From Sutcliffiella cohnii (GTDB lineage Bacteria; Bacillota; Bacilli; Bacillales; Bacillaceae_I), in the NCBI RefSeq assembly GCF_002250055.1, contig NZ_CP018866.1, positions 3,650,501-3,714,500 of the forward strand: a stretch of DNA of 64,000 bases, given 5' to 3'. The position numbers and the translations under genes are program-made. The notes below the pieces were generated by a model that ran no database searches, was not told the origin of the DNA, and was given only the letters and a program-made list of their open reading frames with translations. Each line of letters starts with the position of its first letter. The first letter of the stretch is position 1. Below, piece after piece: positions 23,637 to 32,773 of this stretch.

Positions 23637-24968
23637 TTAAAGAATAACCGCTGCAATACTCCCAAAAATAATAAGCGGAATGTTGTAGTGTAAAAATGTA
23701 GGAACACAAGAATCCCAAATGTGATTATGCTGGCCATCTGCATTTAAACCAGAAGTTGGCCCTAACGTACTATCCGACGCCGGTGAACCTGCATCCCCTA
23801 AAGCTGCAGCCGTTCCAATAATCGCTAACGTTGCCATCGGACTAAATCCCATTTCGATACATAGTGGTACAAAAATCGCAGCTATAATAGGGATAGTCGA
23901 AAACGAAGAACCTATTCCCATCGTAATAAATAATCCTACTATTAACATGACAAAAGCGGCAACCATTTGATTCGTGCCAAACCATTGAGCTGAAGTTGCA
24001 ACAAGTGTCTCAATATGACCTGTTGCTCGTAACACTTGCGCAAATCCAGAAGCTGAAATCATTACAAACCCGATGAATGCCATCATTCTCATTCCATTTG
24101 TTAAAATAGTATCAGATTCGTTTAACTTCATAGATCCACTCAAATATAAAATAATAATTCCTGCTAAAGATCCATAAATCATTCCTTGAACACCAACAAC
24201 TTCTGATAGGTATAACTGAGCAACTAATGATACAACAACCGCAACAATTGCAAAACTAATGCTTTTTTTCGAGTATGTTGCTTTTTCCACTCCAATTAAT
24301 TCTTTTTGCTCATAAGTACGAGGCTTTCGATAGGAAAAGAAGACGGCGATTAAAAGTCCTACTACCATTCCTCCTACAGGTAATAGCATCGCTAACGGAA
24401 TATCTGATAATGATACTGTTAGTCCACTTTCCGCCATGTTCGTTTGCAAAATATCGTGGAAAATTGCCCCAAAACCTACAGGTAATAATATATAAGGAGC
24501 TGTTAATCCAAATGTTAAAACAGTAGCTGTTACCCTTCTATCAATCTGTAATTCATTTAATACTTTTAATAGTGGCGGAATTAATATCGGGATAAACGCT
24601 ATATGAACTGGTATTGCGTTCTGTGACATAATGGAAACCGATAATATGACTAACAATAAAAGCACTTTTGATAATGTCTTCTTCTTCGATTCTCCATTTC
24701 TACCTAGTAGTTTAATAGCTGTATCTACTAACGCATCAGGAAGACCAGTTTTGGAAAGACCTACTGCAAAAGCACCTAATAATGCATAACTTAATGCAAC
24801 TGCTGCATTTCCTCCTAATCCATCTACAAACGTATTAATGGTCCCTTCCAATCCAAGACCACCTGTTATTCCTCCTATAAAAGCACCTATTACTAGTGCG
24901 ATCACAACGTTTATTCGTAACAAACTTAGTATTAACATAATTAAAATTGCTATAATGACTGCATTCAT
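23637..24968 (-). CDS. yuiF: Na+/H+ antiporter-family transporter YuiF
   Basis: 443 residues with about twelve helices. Belongs to the NhaC/ArsB-like ion transporter superfamily: GLGLEGTINTFVDGLGGNAAVALSYALLG style N-terminal repeat, SQNAIPVHIAFIPILIPPLL, and the re-entrant-loop signature GIGSSFSTIPIIAAIFVPL with [25 protein letters not shown] near the C terminus. YuiF relatives are annotated as amino-acid or Na+/H+ antiporters; the substrate is not established. Gene order bioY-yuiF-yuiE is that of B. subtilis, with the ger operon inserted between yuiF and yuiE. The start ATG at 24968 follows AAGGAG. Confidence 0.85.
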   Translation of the reverse strand: MNAVIIAILIMLILSLLRINVVIALVIGAFIGGITGGLGLEGTINTFVDGLGGNAAVALSYALLGAFAVGLSKTGLPDALVDTAIKLLGRNGESKKKTLSKVLLLLVILSVSIMSQNAIPVHIAFIPILIPPLLKVLNELQIDRRVTATVLTFGLTAPYILLPVGFGAIFHDILQTNMAESGLTVSLSDIPLAMLLPVGGMVVGLLIAVFFSYRKPRTYEQKELIGVEKATYSKKSISFAIVAVVVSLVAQLYLSEVVGVQGMIYGSLAGIIILYLSGSMKLNESDTILTNGMRMMAFIGFVMISASGFAQVLRATGHIETLVATSAQWFGTNQMVAAFVMLIVGLFITMGIGSSFSTIPIIAAIFVPLCIEMGFSPMATLAIIGTAAALGDAGSPASDSTLGPTSGLNADGQHNHIWDSCVPTFLHYNIPLIIFGSIAAVIL

Positions 24969-25090
24969 GGTGTAACTCCTTCCAAATACACTTTATCTCG
25001 CTAAACAATTAGAGTATTAAAATATGTTAATTACTTTATCACACTAAAACATATATCGTCAACTAGCAATTTTATAAGATAACAAAAAGA

Positions 25091-25230
25091 AGAGGTTAGG
25101 ACATGACTAAAACAAACATAATAAAAACGAACAAAATATATTCGAGGAAAACTCGCTCCGGAAGTATACTTCGCTAATACTACGATAGTCCGTTTTTTAT
25201 CATGATCAATCTAGTTTTGTCTCAGCCTCT
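25091..25230. repeat. imperfect inverted-repeat element of about 140 bp
   Basis: Left arm AGAGGTTAGGACATGACTA and right arm (reverse complement AGAGGCTGAGACAAAACTA) match imperfectly for about 45 bases, including ATAAAAAACG-like sequence; the centre is the palindrome GAAGTATACTTC. AGAGGCTGGGACA-type arms are a common dispersed, MITE-like or terminator element in Firmicutes. It lies between yuiF and the end of the ger operon and could terminate the latter. Confidence 0.55.
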
Positions 25231-25235
25231 CCCCT

Positions 25236-25394
25236 TTACCTGATATGAAGGAAGATTGGAAGGAAAACTAAACTTCCTCCTAAAAAAACAATTAAAAATG
25301 CTCCTGTATACTTTTTCTCATCTTTCCAAACTGCTCTTGAAAATGCAATCAAATAATATAAACATATTAAGGCTACTACATACATCCAAAACAT
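25236..25394 (-). CDS. 52-residue two-TM protein closing the ger operon (germinant-receptor D-subunit-like)
   Basis: The ATG at 25394 is two bases after the stop of the GerC gene and its site AGAGGT lies in the GerC 3' end, so it is co-translated. The product is two transmembrane helices, MFWMYVVALICLYYLIAF and YTGAFLIVFLGGSLVFLPIF, joined by the short polar loop SRAVWKDEKK. Small two-helix D subunits (about 55-80 residues) encoded in or beside receptor operons modulate germination in Bacillus. Size, topology and position fit; sequence similarity was not tested. Confidence 0.6.
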   Translation of the reverse strand: MFWMYVVALICLYYLIAFSRAVWKDEKKYTGAFLIVFLGGSLVFLPIFLHIR

Positions 25395-25396
25395 CG

Positions 25397-26623
25397 TTAT
25401 AACCTCTTTTCCCTTTCCGAGTAGAGATATTTCCCATACCTATCAATTGTCACATCGTATTTTATGTTAACTTTCGAATTTGAAAAATAATCGCTCCAGT
25501 CAAATTTTTCATACTCGGTCCATGTCCAGAAGTTTCCTCTAGCAATACTTGACCATAAAAAAGGCTCTGCTTTAAAAATACGTTGTGACTTTCTTATTAG
25601 TGATTTACTTTCATTTTTTAATTGTTGTTCAATCGACTTTTTTAATGTTGCTTGGTGTTGGATGTTTTCTGTATAATTTGTTTCTCCTGGGATATGTAGT
25701 ACTTGAATAATCACAGGGATTACAACGGAAATGGTGCCCTTTTCCTTTTCCATATTAATATTAACTTTTGGGCTTTCATTTTTTAACATCCGAACCGTTA
25801 TCGCTTTTGCTGGATCGTTCGGATCTTTAAAATTAGTTTGTATCGTATTTACCTTCGCATATGGTCGTAGAAGTAGGGAATGTCTAGTTTCTTCTCCGCT
25901 CATTACACCGACCATTCTTCCATCTTTAAAAACAGCTGAACCAATCATTTGAGTTGGGTTGCCTCCTGATAAGTCCACTTCTCCTGCGATATAGTCCTCA
26001 TCTTCCTTCACTTCCGGTTCTTTAATAGTGGAAGTGGCATAAATAGATAAAAATAATCCATCTTTTCCATCTATCTCCTTAAAATATTGATTTAACGTTG
26101 CTTCAGGCATTAACCCTGTTTGTTCCCATCTTTCCAACATAAACGCAAAAAACTTATGTGGTCTTTCTTCTAACTGTGGATTGTTATTTCGAATAAAATC
26201 AGATGCTTTTTCACGTGATATAACGACGTTAATATCTCTGCGAAATTGTCGATCTCGAAGGGTTGCTTCCATAATGGATGGAAATTCACGCGAACGAGCT
26301 AAATTTTCACTTATGACTATATTTTTCACATGGGAATATCGGATATCTTTCGTTACTGAAATGTTAGCCATCTCTCGAGCTGATAATAAATCTGGAGCAC
26401 TTATCGTAATAATTTCAGACGGTTCCGTTCCACTTGATGCTTCCATTTTAGGTGCAACACCTCGCGCATTTGCAATTTGCATCGTTATTTCTAATAACCC
26501 ATCTTCTCCTTCGTCTAGACCAAGTACAACAGGAAAGGCAAATTGTGTAATCTCTCCCCTATCCCAACAGCCTGACAAAGGGAATAAAAGTAAGCATACT
26601 ACGATGAATTTCAACCATCTCAT
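25397..26623 (-). CDS. germinant receptor C subunit, Ger(x)C lipoprotein
   Basis: 408 residues. The ATG at 26623 overlaps the GerB stop as ATGA and follows GGAGG. Lipoprotein signal MRWLKFIVVCLLLFPLSGC with lipobox LSGC; the next residues WDRGEI are the hallmark of Ger(x)C proteins (CWD.REI). Domain 1-3 landmarks include ARGVAPKMEASSGTEPSEI, YSHVKNIVISENLAR, and VRMLKNESPKVNINM in the C-terminal half, ending with KYDVTIDRYGKYL. The subunit sits on the outer face of the spore inner membrane and is required for receptor function with the A and B subunits encoded upstream. Expected to be made in the forespore under sigma-G. Confidence 0.92.
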   Translation of the reverse strand: MRWLKFIVVCLLLFPLSGCWDRGEITQFAFPVVLGLDEGEDGLLEITMQIANARGVAPKMEASSGTEPSEIITISAPDLLSAREMANISVTKDIRYSHVKNIVISENLARSREFPSIMEATLRDRQFRRDINVVISREKASDFIRNNNPQLEERPHKFFAFMLERWEQTGLMPEATLNQYFKEIDGKDGLFLSIYATSTIKEPEVKEDEDYIAGEVDLSGGNPTQMIGSAVFKDGRMVGVMSGEETRHSLLLRPYAKVNTIQTNFKDPNDPAKAITVRMLKNESPKVNINMEKEKGTISVVIPVIIQVLHIPGETNYTENIQHQATLKKSIEQQLKNESKSLIRKSQRIFKAEPFLWSSIARGNFWTWTEYEKFDWSDYFSNSKVNIKYDVTIDRYGKYLYSEREKRL

Positions 26624-27720
26624 ACATACCTGCCTCCTTTTTTTACTTGATCTACAATCCACAAAATAAACGGTAAAACTAAAATAAAATACCAGCTAAA
26701 TTGGTAATAAGTACTTTCCCCCAATATAAGTAAACTTTCTATATTTGATTCAGGTAATAATGCTAAAAAGAATACTACTCCGGCTAATGGCAAAAATAAA
26801 GGCTCAAACTCTTTCAAACGTAAGCTTGAAGCTAGCAAAGCGCCTGTCACAAACAGATAAATTGCTAGCCTTGTAATGCTTGCAATTGCCCAAAAACCTA
26901 TGAAAAACGATTCTATATTTCCTAGCACTGGACCGAGATCCACAATTCTCGTCAATTGATGAAACGTAAATGGTATACTCTCAACTGCCGGGAAATCATA
27001 TATCATGATATATACAATAAAAAACAACATTAATTCAATAACAACAAAACCAAAACCAATAAAGCTCGCTAGACGAAAGTTCTCGTAACTCCTTACGAAA
27101 GGAAACAAAATAGAGAAAAAGAGTAACTCTCCAAATAAATAGCTTGTTTTAGTACTCTCAATCAAGAGAATTGACAAGCCAGGTCCCGCTATTGGATAAA
27201 TATTTCTCCACTGAAGGGATCCTATAAGTAATACTAAAATAATGATAAATGCTATTTTTAAGTAGGGGACTGTAAGCCATGACGTTCTTCCGATCGCTTC
27301 GATACCTCGATTTGCGATAAAAAAGCTAACGAAAAGAAACAAAAATACAATAACTGGTGTTGGAGTATTCGGAAAGTACATTATCCCCATCGTATCTGCA
27401 TGATTGCGGACATAAAGCACAGTAGTCCCTAGCATAAATAAAAATAGAACAACTCCTATAATAAAACCAAAAACTTTTCCTGTAATGATAAATGTAATGT
27501 CAACAATATTTTTATTTTGATAGAGCTTTAAAAGCGCCAACAATACTAAAAAAGACAAAAGTACAATGACTCCTGATAACAGTGGCATTATCCACGTAGC
27601 AGTTGTTCCTAAGGGGAACAGTATGGACGCAGTCATATCAGTTTGTTTCAATCCAATAGTTAACAAAATGAGCGCTAAAAATTCTCTCGTCCCAATCTTT
27701 CCATCTGATTTTTTTATCAT
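26620..27720 (-). CDS. germinant receptor B subunit, GerB/APC-type permease
   Basis: 366 residues with ten predicted helices, the usual form of GerB-family spore permeases (amino acid/polyamine/organocation fold). Starts MIKKSDGKIGTREFLALILLTIGLKQTD and contains FMLGTTVLYVRNHADTMGIMYFP-like helix 3, RGIEAIGRTSW and PFVRSYENFRLASFIGF. The B subunit is the part that binds the germinant in characterised receptors. Its start overlaps the end of GerA and its stop overlaps the start of GerC, each as ATGA, so the three are tightly coupled. Confidence 0.92.
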   Translation of the reverse strand: MIKKSDGKIGTREFLALILLTIGLKQTDMTASILFPLGTTATWIMPLLSGVIVLLSFLVLLALLKLYQNKNIVDITFIITGKVFGFIIGVVLFLFMLGTTVLYVRNHADTMGIMYFPNTPTPVIVFLFLFVSFFIANRGIEAIGRTSWLTVPYLKIAFIIILVLLIGSLQWRNIYPIAGPGLSILLIESTKTSYLFGELLFFSILFPFVRSYENFRLASFIGFGFVVIELMLFFIVYIMIYDFPAVESIPFTFHQLTRIVDLGPVLGNIESFFIGFWAIASITRLAIYLFVTGALLASSLRLKEFEPLFLPLAGVVFFLALLPESNIESLLILGESTYYQFSWYFILVLPFILWIVDQVKKGGRYV

Positions 27721-29204
27721 CTATTCTTCCCTCCTTCTGGCTTGTCACCTTTAACCCGGTTTAATGGGTATACATGCAAAGGTCTAAGCCACATTTTCCA
27801 TAAAGGCGGGCGAGTTAATAAGTCTTTAGAAGAACGATAATGTGGAGCCATTGGTGAAATAAAAGGAACATCAAATGATTTGACCGTTGTTAAGTAAGCA
27901 ATACATGCTTGAACTCCAATAGCTATTCCGAAAAAGCCCATAAGTGCAGCAAGTGTAATGAAACCGAAACGGGCAATTCGAACTGCGTATACAAAACTGT
28001 TTGTTGGAATCGTGAACGATGCAAGACTAGAAAATCCGACTACTGTAATAACAATTGGACTGATTAAGCCTGATTCAATTGCTGCAATACTAATAATTAG
28101 TGCAGCCAACATCGCGACGACTGGACCAACCTTAGATGGCATCCGCAAACCTGCTTCTCGAAATACATCAAACGTCAATTCAAGAAGAATTAACTCGAAT
28201 ACCGATGGGAACGGAACTAGTTCACGTGTTGCGATAAACGTAAATAAAAGATCTGTTGGAATGGATTCAATATGATACGTTGTAACAGCAATAAAAACAG
28301 CTGGTGCTAACAATGCAGCAAAAAAAGCAAATAACCTAATAATTCGTAGTAAGTTACCAAATGGCCATCTTTGATAATAATCTTCAGCGGTATGAAAAAA
28401 AGACCAAAACGTTACTGGCATTACTAAGCAATCCGGAGAACTATCCATCAAAAGAACTACATGCCCCTCTCGTAAAAATGAAGCCGCACGATCCGGCCGC
28501 TCAGTTAGCATAACCGTTGGGATAAGTGAATACGATCTTTCTTCAATATGCTGCTCAAGAATAGAGAGATTGGAGATGTTATCCATACTTATTTCAACGA
28601 TTCTATTTTTCACTTTCTCTACTAGCTCATCATTCGCAATCCCTTTAATGTATATCATGGAAACTGGAGACTGTTCTGTTTCTCCTCCAACATTCAGTTG
28701 CTCTGTAATTAGTTGCGGACTACGAAGCTGTTTTCGTATTAACGATATATTGGAATCAATCGATTCAATAAAACTTTCTTTCGGTCCTTTCGTTACTTTC
28801 TCTATTTCTGGTTGCTCAATCGCACGTATTTCAAATTTCTTCGTAGTAAAAGGGAGAACAAAGTCTACTCCTTCCATTATTAATACTGCATCACCATTTA
28901 ATATGAATCGTAATGCACTGTCTTTTTTCCTTACTTCATTTTTTAAGGTAACAGGACTAACTTCAGCAATTTTTTCGGTTGTGTTTTCATCTATCGGTAC
29001 GTTTCGAAGGATATTTATTAATTCTTTTTCAATAGTTTGCTCATTTGCCATACCGTGCAAATAAATGAGAGCTGCTTTCTTTTCTCCCGCCATCGTAAAT
29101 TCTTTAATATTGATATCTTTATTTTTCGGAAAGGAAAAAGAATCAGAAAAGAAAGCTATATTTTGTTTGTAATCTGCTGTGAACGTTTTAAGCAGCTCCA
29201 TCAT
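27717..29204 (-). CDS. germinant receptor A subunit, GerA family
   Basis: 495 residues. The N-terminal 240 form the hydrophilic domain (ISLIRKQLRSPQLI, YIKGIANDELVEKVK, SLIPTVMLTERPDRAASFLREGHVVLLMDSSP-type strand), followed by about five membrane helices beginning at WPFGNLLRIIRLFAFFAALL and the conserved ATRELVPFPSVFELILLELTFD and REAGLRMPSKVGP segments. Such proteins form ligand-gated ion channels that start germination. Two adjacent ATG codons (29204, 29201) follow GGAGTG. First gene of a four-gene operon that B. subtilis does not have between yuiF and yuiE; the germinant cannot be deduced. Confidence 0.93.
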   Translation of the reverse strand: MMELLKTFTADYKQNIAFFSDSFSFPKNKDINIKEFTMAGEKKAALIYLHGMANEQTIEKELINILRNVPIDENTTEKIAEVSPVTLKNEVRKKDSALRFILNGDAVLIMEGVDFVLPFTTKKFEIRAIEQPEIEKVTKGPKESFIESIDSNISLIRKQLRSPQLITEQLNVGGETEQSPVSMIYIKGIANDELVEKVKNRIVEISMDNISNLSILEQHIEERSYSLIPTVMLTERPDRAASFLREGHVVLLMDSSPDCLVMPVTFWSFFHTAEDYYQRWPFGNLLRIIRLFAFFAALLAPAVFIAVTTYHIESIPTDLLFTFIATRELVPFPSVFELILLELTFDVFREAGLRMPSKVGPVVAMLAALIISIAAIESGLISPIVITVVGFSSLASFTIPTNSFVYAVRIARFGFITLAALMGFFGIAIGVQACIAYLTTVKSFDVPFISPMAPHYRSSKDLLTRPPLWKMWLRPLHVYPLNRVKGDKPEGGKNR

Positions 29205-29275
29205 AATTCACTCCGTTGGCAAGTTTGTGCATTCCTACTGTTATAGTTTTCCTTATTGAATTAAGTTATACGAAT

Positions 29276-29307
29276 AAAAAAACTACCGACCGTAGTCGAT
29301 AGTTTTT
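29276..29307 (-). terminator. intrinsic terminator of the aminopeptidase gene
   Basis: AAAAACTACCGAC and GTCGATAGTTTTT with a four-base loop; A/T runs on both sides allow both directions. Confidence 0.75.
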
Positions 29308-29316
29308 CTTTCATTA

Positions 29317-30816
29317 TTATTTTGTTTCAAATCGCTCAACGAACGTTACTAATGTGCGAACCATCACACCTGTCGCTCCTGCAGGTCCTAAATCATGTGA
29401 GGATGAAGTAGTCGCTGTACCTGCTATATCTAAATGAACCCAAGGAGTATCTTCTGCAAACTCTCCTATAAACGCTGCTGCTAAAATGGCATGTCCATCA
29501 CGACCAGGTGAATTGTTTAAGTCTGCCACTTTACTATTACGTACTCGTTTTACTTCTGATTCAAATAATGGCAATCTCCACATTTGTTCGCCCGCTTCAT
29601 AGGAGGCTTCTAAAACTTGTTCAAACAATGCTTCGTTATTTGCCATTGCTCCCGTCGTCTTCATACCTAGTGCTACTATGACTCCACCAGTTAACGTTGC
29701 GACATCTACTAAATAGTTGGCACCGTGATGTTTCGCGTACGTAATGGCATCTGCTAATACTAATCTACCTTCCGCGTCTGTGTTTAACACTTCAATTGTT
29801 TTACCACTCATGGATGTAATAACGTCATCTGGTTTAAATGCTTCACCACTAATCATATTATCGGTCGTTGCAATAACTGCTAACACATTTTGCTCAGGCC
29901 TCAATTCGCCGATAACTTCCATCGCGCCTAAAACAGAAGCTGCTCCACCCATATCCGATTTCATGCCAACAATTCCGTCTTTTGGCTTTATCGAATATCC
30001 ACCTGTATCAAACGTAATACCTTTTCCTACAAGTCCGATTACATCATTCCATTCATCCTTACCTTGGTATTTCATGACAATCATTTTCGGTGGTTCTACA
30101 GACCCTTTATTAACCGCTAGTAATGCACCCATTCCTAACTTTTCCATATCTTCTTTTTCAAGAATTTCAATTTCAAATTCATATTTCTTAGCTAACTCGT
30201 CAGCATAATTTGCCATATCTGTTGCAGTTAACATATTACCTGGTAAATTTACTAGCGTTCTAGCAGAGTTGGTTCCTACACCATAGTAATAACCTACAGT
30301 GACACTTGTTTTTACTTCTTCTAAATCATTTTCCGTTACAAGTGTTACGTCTTCTATTTTTCTTTCAGGCTCGTTTGATTTTTTCTTATAGCCGTCAAAT
30401 TTATATGTAGCGAGTGGTAACGCTTCCCCAAAAGCATGTGACACGTCCAATACATCTACATTTTCTGTTACAAATGAATCAACTGCCACTACTACATCGG
30501 TTAACTTTGCAACTTGAAGCTCTTTACTCACCTTTCCTAACGCTTCCCTTAAACTTGTAAATGTTAGCTCGTCTTCTTTACCTAAACCAACAATAAATAA
30601 ACGTTTAAAAGAAGTTTGCCCAAATGTATGTATTTTTGCAATCCCCTTAAATTTTGAAGAAATATCCCCTTCTTTTAAAAGCTCCGTTAACTGTCCATTA
30701 AGTGACTCATTTAATTCTCCTAGCAGACCTTCTAGCTTTTTATTTTTTTCAAACAAACCAACTACTAATGCTGACTGCTTTTCTGTAAAATCGATCGTAT
30801 TTTGAACATGAAACAT
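29317..30816 (-). CDS. yuiE: M17 leucyl aminopeptidase YuiE
   Basis: 499 residues, full length for the family. The N-terminal 170 form the macro-like domain; the catalytic domain contains [35 protein letters not shown] metal-binding segments (Lys and Asp ligands), and the signature [17 protein letters not shown] with Asp and Glu ligands, then HLDIAGTA near the end. It removes N-terminal Leu and other residues with two metal ions in the cytoplasm as a hexamer. The ATG at 30816 follows AGAGGTAGG. Monocistronic; the neighbour is the DUF309 gene in the same direction. Confidence 0.95.
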   Translation of the reverse strand: MFHVQNTIDFTEKQSALVVGLFEKNKKLEGLLGELNESLNGQLTELLKEGDISSKFKGIAKIHTFGQTSFKRLFIVGLGKEDELTFTSLREALGKVSKELQVAKLTDVVVAVDSFVTENVDVLDVSHAFGEALPLATYKFDGYKKKSNEPERKIEDVTLVTENDLEEVKTSVTVGYYYGVGTNSARTLVNLPGNMLTATDMANYADELAKKYEFEIEILEKEDMEKLGMGALLAVNKGSVEPPKMIVMKYQGKDEWNDVIGLVGKGITFDTGGYSIKPKDGIVGMKSDMGGAASVLGAMEVIGELRPEQNVLAVIATTDNMISGEAFKPDDVITSMSGKTIEVLNTDAEGRLVLADAITYAKHHGANYLVDVATLTGGVIVALGMKTTGAMANNEALFEQVLEASYEAGEQMWRLPLFESEVKRVRNSKVADLNNSPGRDGHAILAAAFIGEFAEDTPWVHLDIAGTATTSSSHDLGPAGATGVMVRTLVTFVERFETK

Positions 30817-30881
30817 GTTATCCCCTACCTCTCAAAGTATGTATGTCCATTATAGCGAAAGTTTAAAAATATTTCGAGTAG

Positions 30882-31262
30882 CTAATCTTCTTGTAAATAT
30901 AAAATAAGTTGGGGAAGCTGTGGTAACGTTGAAATGTCCTCAAATGGAATACGGTCTATATCGTTTGGTATAATGTTTAAACTTTGTTCTATAAACTCAT
31001 TTACTATTTCTAGGTTTAACCCCCAATGTTTTGGGCGATATTTTTGTATATAAGTGTGTCCTGCTCTCATCATCGATCGTGCACCTTTTACATTTCCATA
31101 TTCGTAATGGTAAATAGCCACCGTCATTTGAAGCAAGCCCTTTAAAAACAAATTGTCTTTTTCCGTTAACCATATTTCTTCTAATAAATCGTGACAAGTA
31201 TAATAGTCTCCTTCGTTAAATTTAATAAAAAACTCATAATACTCATCTGGATATAAATGCAT
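30882..31262 (-). CDS. DUF309 family protein
   Basis: 126 residues, all helical. Contains the DUF309 fingerprint YYTCHDLLEEIWLTE (HDxxEExW) and a second GLLQMTVAIYHYEYGNVKGARSMM helix; the His/Glu cluster suggests metal binding, but the family has no known activity. Sixty-five bases upstream of the aminopeptidase gene in the same direction. The start ATG at 31262 follows AGGGTGG. Confidence 0.85.
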   Translation of the reverse strand: MHLYPDEYYEFFIKFNEGDYYTCHDLLEEIWLTEKDNLFLKGLLQMTVAIYHYEYGNVKGARSMMRAGHTYIQKYRPKHWGLNLEIVNEFIEQSLNIIPNDIDRIPFEDISTLPQLPQLILYLQED

Positions 31263-31417
31263 ACGCCACCCTACTTTCTATCATAAAACTTTCACTATTT
31301 TCTAAATTTATTGTAACAAAATTGAAAATATCATTCATCTTTATTAGAAATTGTACTGCTTTACTGTATAATAAAAACAAAAATATATTCACAGCAACGA
31401 AAGGGCGATTATGTACA

Positions 31418-31900
31418 ATGGACTTATTTACTAATTTTCCGTTATGGGCTGCATTAGCTGCTATTGGCTTTGCACAATTTGTAAAAGTACCGATTCAATT
31501 TATTGCAACGAGGAAAATAGATTGGTCACTCCTTACCTCTACAGGTGGAATGCCTAGCTCACACTCGGCTGCTGTTACCGCTGTTGCTACAGGAGTTGCG
31601 TTAGAAACAGGTTTAGGCTCCCCTATTTTTGCAGTTGCTACCGTATTTGCCATTATCGTAATGTTTGATGCAACTGGTATTCGCCGTCACGCAGGAGAAC
31701 AGGCAACTGTCCTTAATAAGTTAGTCATTGATTTCAACAGGTTTATGGAAGAGGCTAAATCTTGGCAAAAAATGAATGAACAAGAAAAGCAAAAAGAATT
31801 GAAAGAGCTTTTAGGTCATCAACCTATTGAAGTGTTCTTTGGAGGAATTACTGGGATTTTATTAACGCTATTATTGCATTACATATTCCACGTACTGTAA
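31418..31900 (+). CDS. yuiD: divergent PAP2-family membrane protein YuiD (DUF212)
   Basis: 160 residues. DUF212/acid-phosphatase-like: FAQFVKVPIQFIATRKIDWSLL, STGGMPSSHSAAVTAVATGVAL with the SSHSA phosphatase motif, VIVMFDATGIRRHAGEQA and VFFGGITGILLTLLL. Four helices are expected. The family is related to PAP2 phosphatases; the substrate in bacilli is unknown. The start is the ATG at 31418 behind AAAGGGCG; a longer frame to 31322 has no site. Eleven bases before the next gene, so probably co-transcribed. Confidence 0.85.
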   Translation: MDLFTNFPLWAALAAIGFAQFVKVPIQFIATRKIDWSLLTSTGGMPSSHSAAVTAVATGVALETGLGSPIFAVATVFAIIVMFDATGIRRHAGEQATVLNKLVIDFNRFMEEAKSWQKMNEQEKQKELKELLGHQPIEVFFGGITGILLTLLLHYIFHVL

Positions 31901-31912
31901 GGGGGAGCGTAC

Positions 31913-32737
31913 ATGAGAATCATTTCTCTTTGCCCTAGTAACACAGAACTCGTTCACTACTTAGGATTAACAAAATACTTAGTTGGGGTAGATGATTTTT
32001 CAGACTGGCCAAAAAGTATAAAGGCTTTACCTAAGCTTGGGCCAGACTTAAATATTAATATCGACCTCGTTGAAAGTCTTAAGCCTGACTTAGTACTTGC
32101 TTCTTTAAGTGTACCAGGCATGGAAAAAAACATTGAACAATTAGAAAAGCGACATTTACCATTTGTTACATATAACCCTCAATCCCTTCAAGATATTAAA
32201 GAGGATTTAATTCATCTAGGAACGGAAACAGGACATGAAGAAAAAGCACATGAACTAGCTGAAATATTCAACAACATCATAAACTCATATAAGGAAATTT
32301 CAAGCTCTATTGAAAATAAACCGGGCATCTATTGGGAATGGTGGCCAAAACCAGTGTTTACTCCCGGTAGAGTGAATTGGCTAACAGAAATTAGTGAGCT
32401 AGCTGGGGGAAGGAATATCTTTGCCGATCAAAACGTCGCAAACTACCAAACTGATTGGGTGGACGTAAAAAATCGTAATCCAGACCATATTTGTCTAATT
32501 TGGGTTGGGGTTAAAGAAAGTAAAATGAATAAGAAGGCAATTCAAAAACGCCCAGGTTGGAATGATTTGAGTGCCTTAAAAGAAAACAACGTACACATAT
32601 TAGAAGAAAGCTTGTTTTGTCGTCCATCCCCTCGACTTTTAATAGGACTTCAAAAACTAGCAGCTTTATTGCATTCTTCCAAGTATCCAATATACTCAGA
32701 AGCGAGCGACCCTTTACTACAACCTAAAAAGTCCTAA
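31913..32737 (+). CDS. cobalamin/Fe-siderophore-binding-like protein without signal peptide
   Basis: 274 residues of the periplasmic-binding-protein fold class III (BtuF type): RIISLCPSNTELVHYLGLTKYLVGV, LPKLGPDLNINIDLVESLKPDLVLA, and the late EISELAGGRNIFADQNVANYQ. Unlike true ABC receptors it begins directly with the first strand and has neither signal peptide nor lipobox, so it should be cytoplasmic. GGGGGAG stands before the ATG at 31913. Such orphan proteins exist in other bacteria and may have been recruited for a cytoplasmic role. The stop lies inside a terminator stem. Confidence 0.75.
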   Translation: MRIISLCPSNTELVHYLGLTKYLVGVDDFSDWPKSIKALPKLGPDLNINIDLVESLKPDLVLASLSVPGMEKNIEQLEKRHLPFVTYNPQSLQDIKEDLIHLGTETGHEEKAHELAEIFNNIINSYKEISSSIENKPGIYWEWWPKPVFTPGRVNWLTEISELAGGRNIFADQNVANYQTDWVDVKNRNPDHICLIWVGVKESKMNKKAIQKRPGWNDLSALKENNVHILEESLFCRPSPRLLIGLQKLAALLHSSKYPIYSEASDPLLQPKKS

Positions 32738-32768
32738 AAGGTCAGTCTCTACTGACTTTTAGGACTTT
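32726..32768. terminator. terminator with AGTCAGT/ACTGAC apex, overlapping a stop codon
   Basis: AAAAAGTCCTAAAAGGTCAGT (bulged), loop CTCT, ACTGACTTTTAGGACTTT. It contains the TAA of the preceding gene and lies just before the stop of yuiC on the other strand, so it can act both ways. Confidence 0.75.
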
Positions 32769-32773
32769 ATTTA

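Noticed and set aside
29205..29280. Sigma-G promoter for the ger operon
   Set aside because: A sigma-G promoter is expected, but no sequence with both boxes at the right distance could be found by eye.
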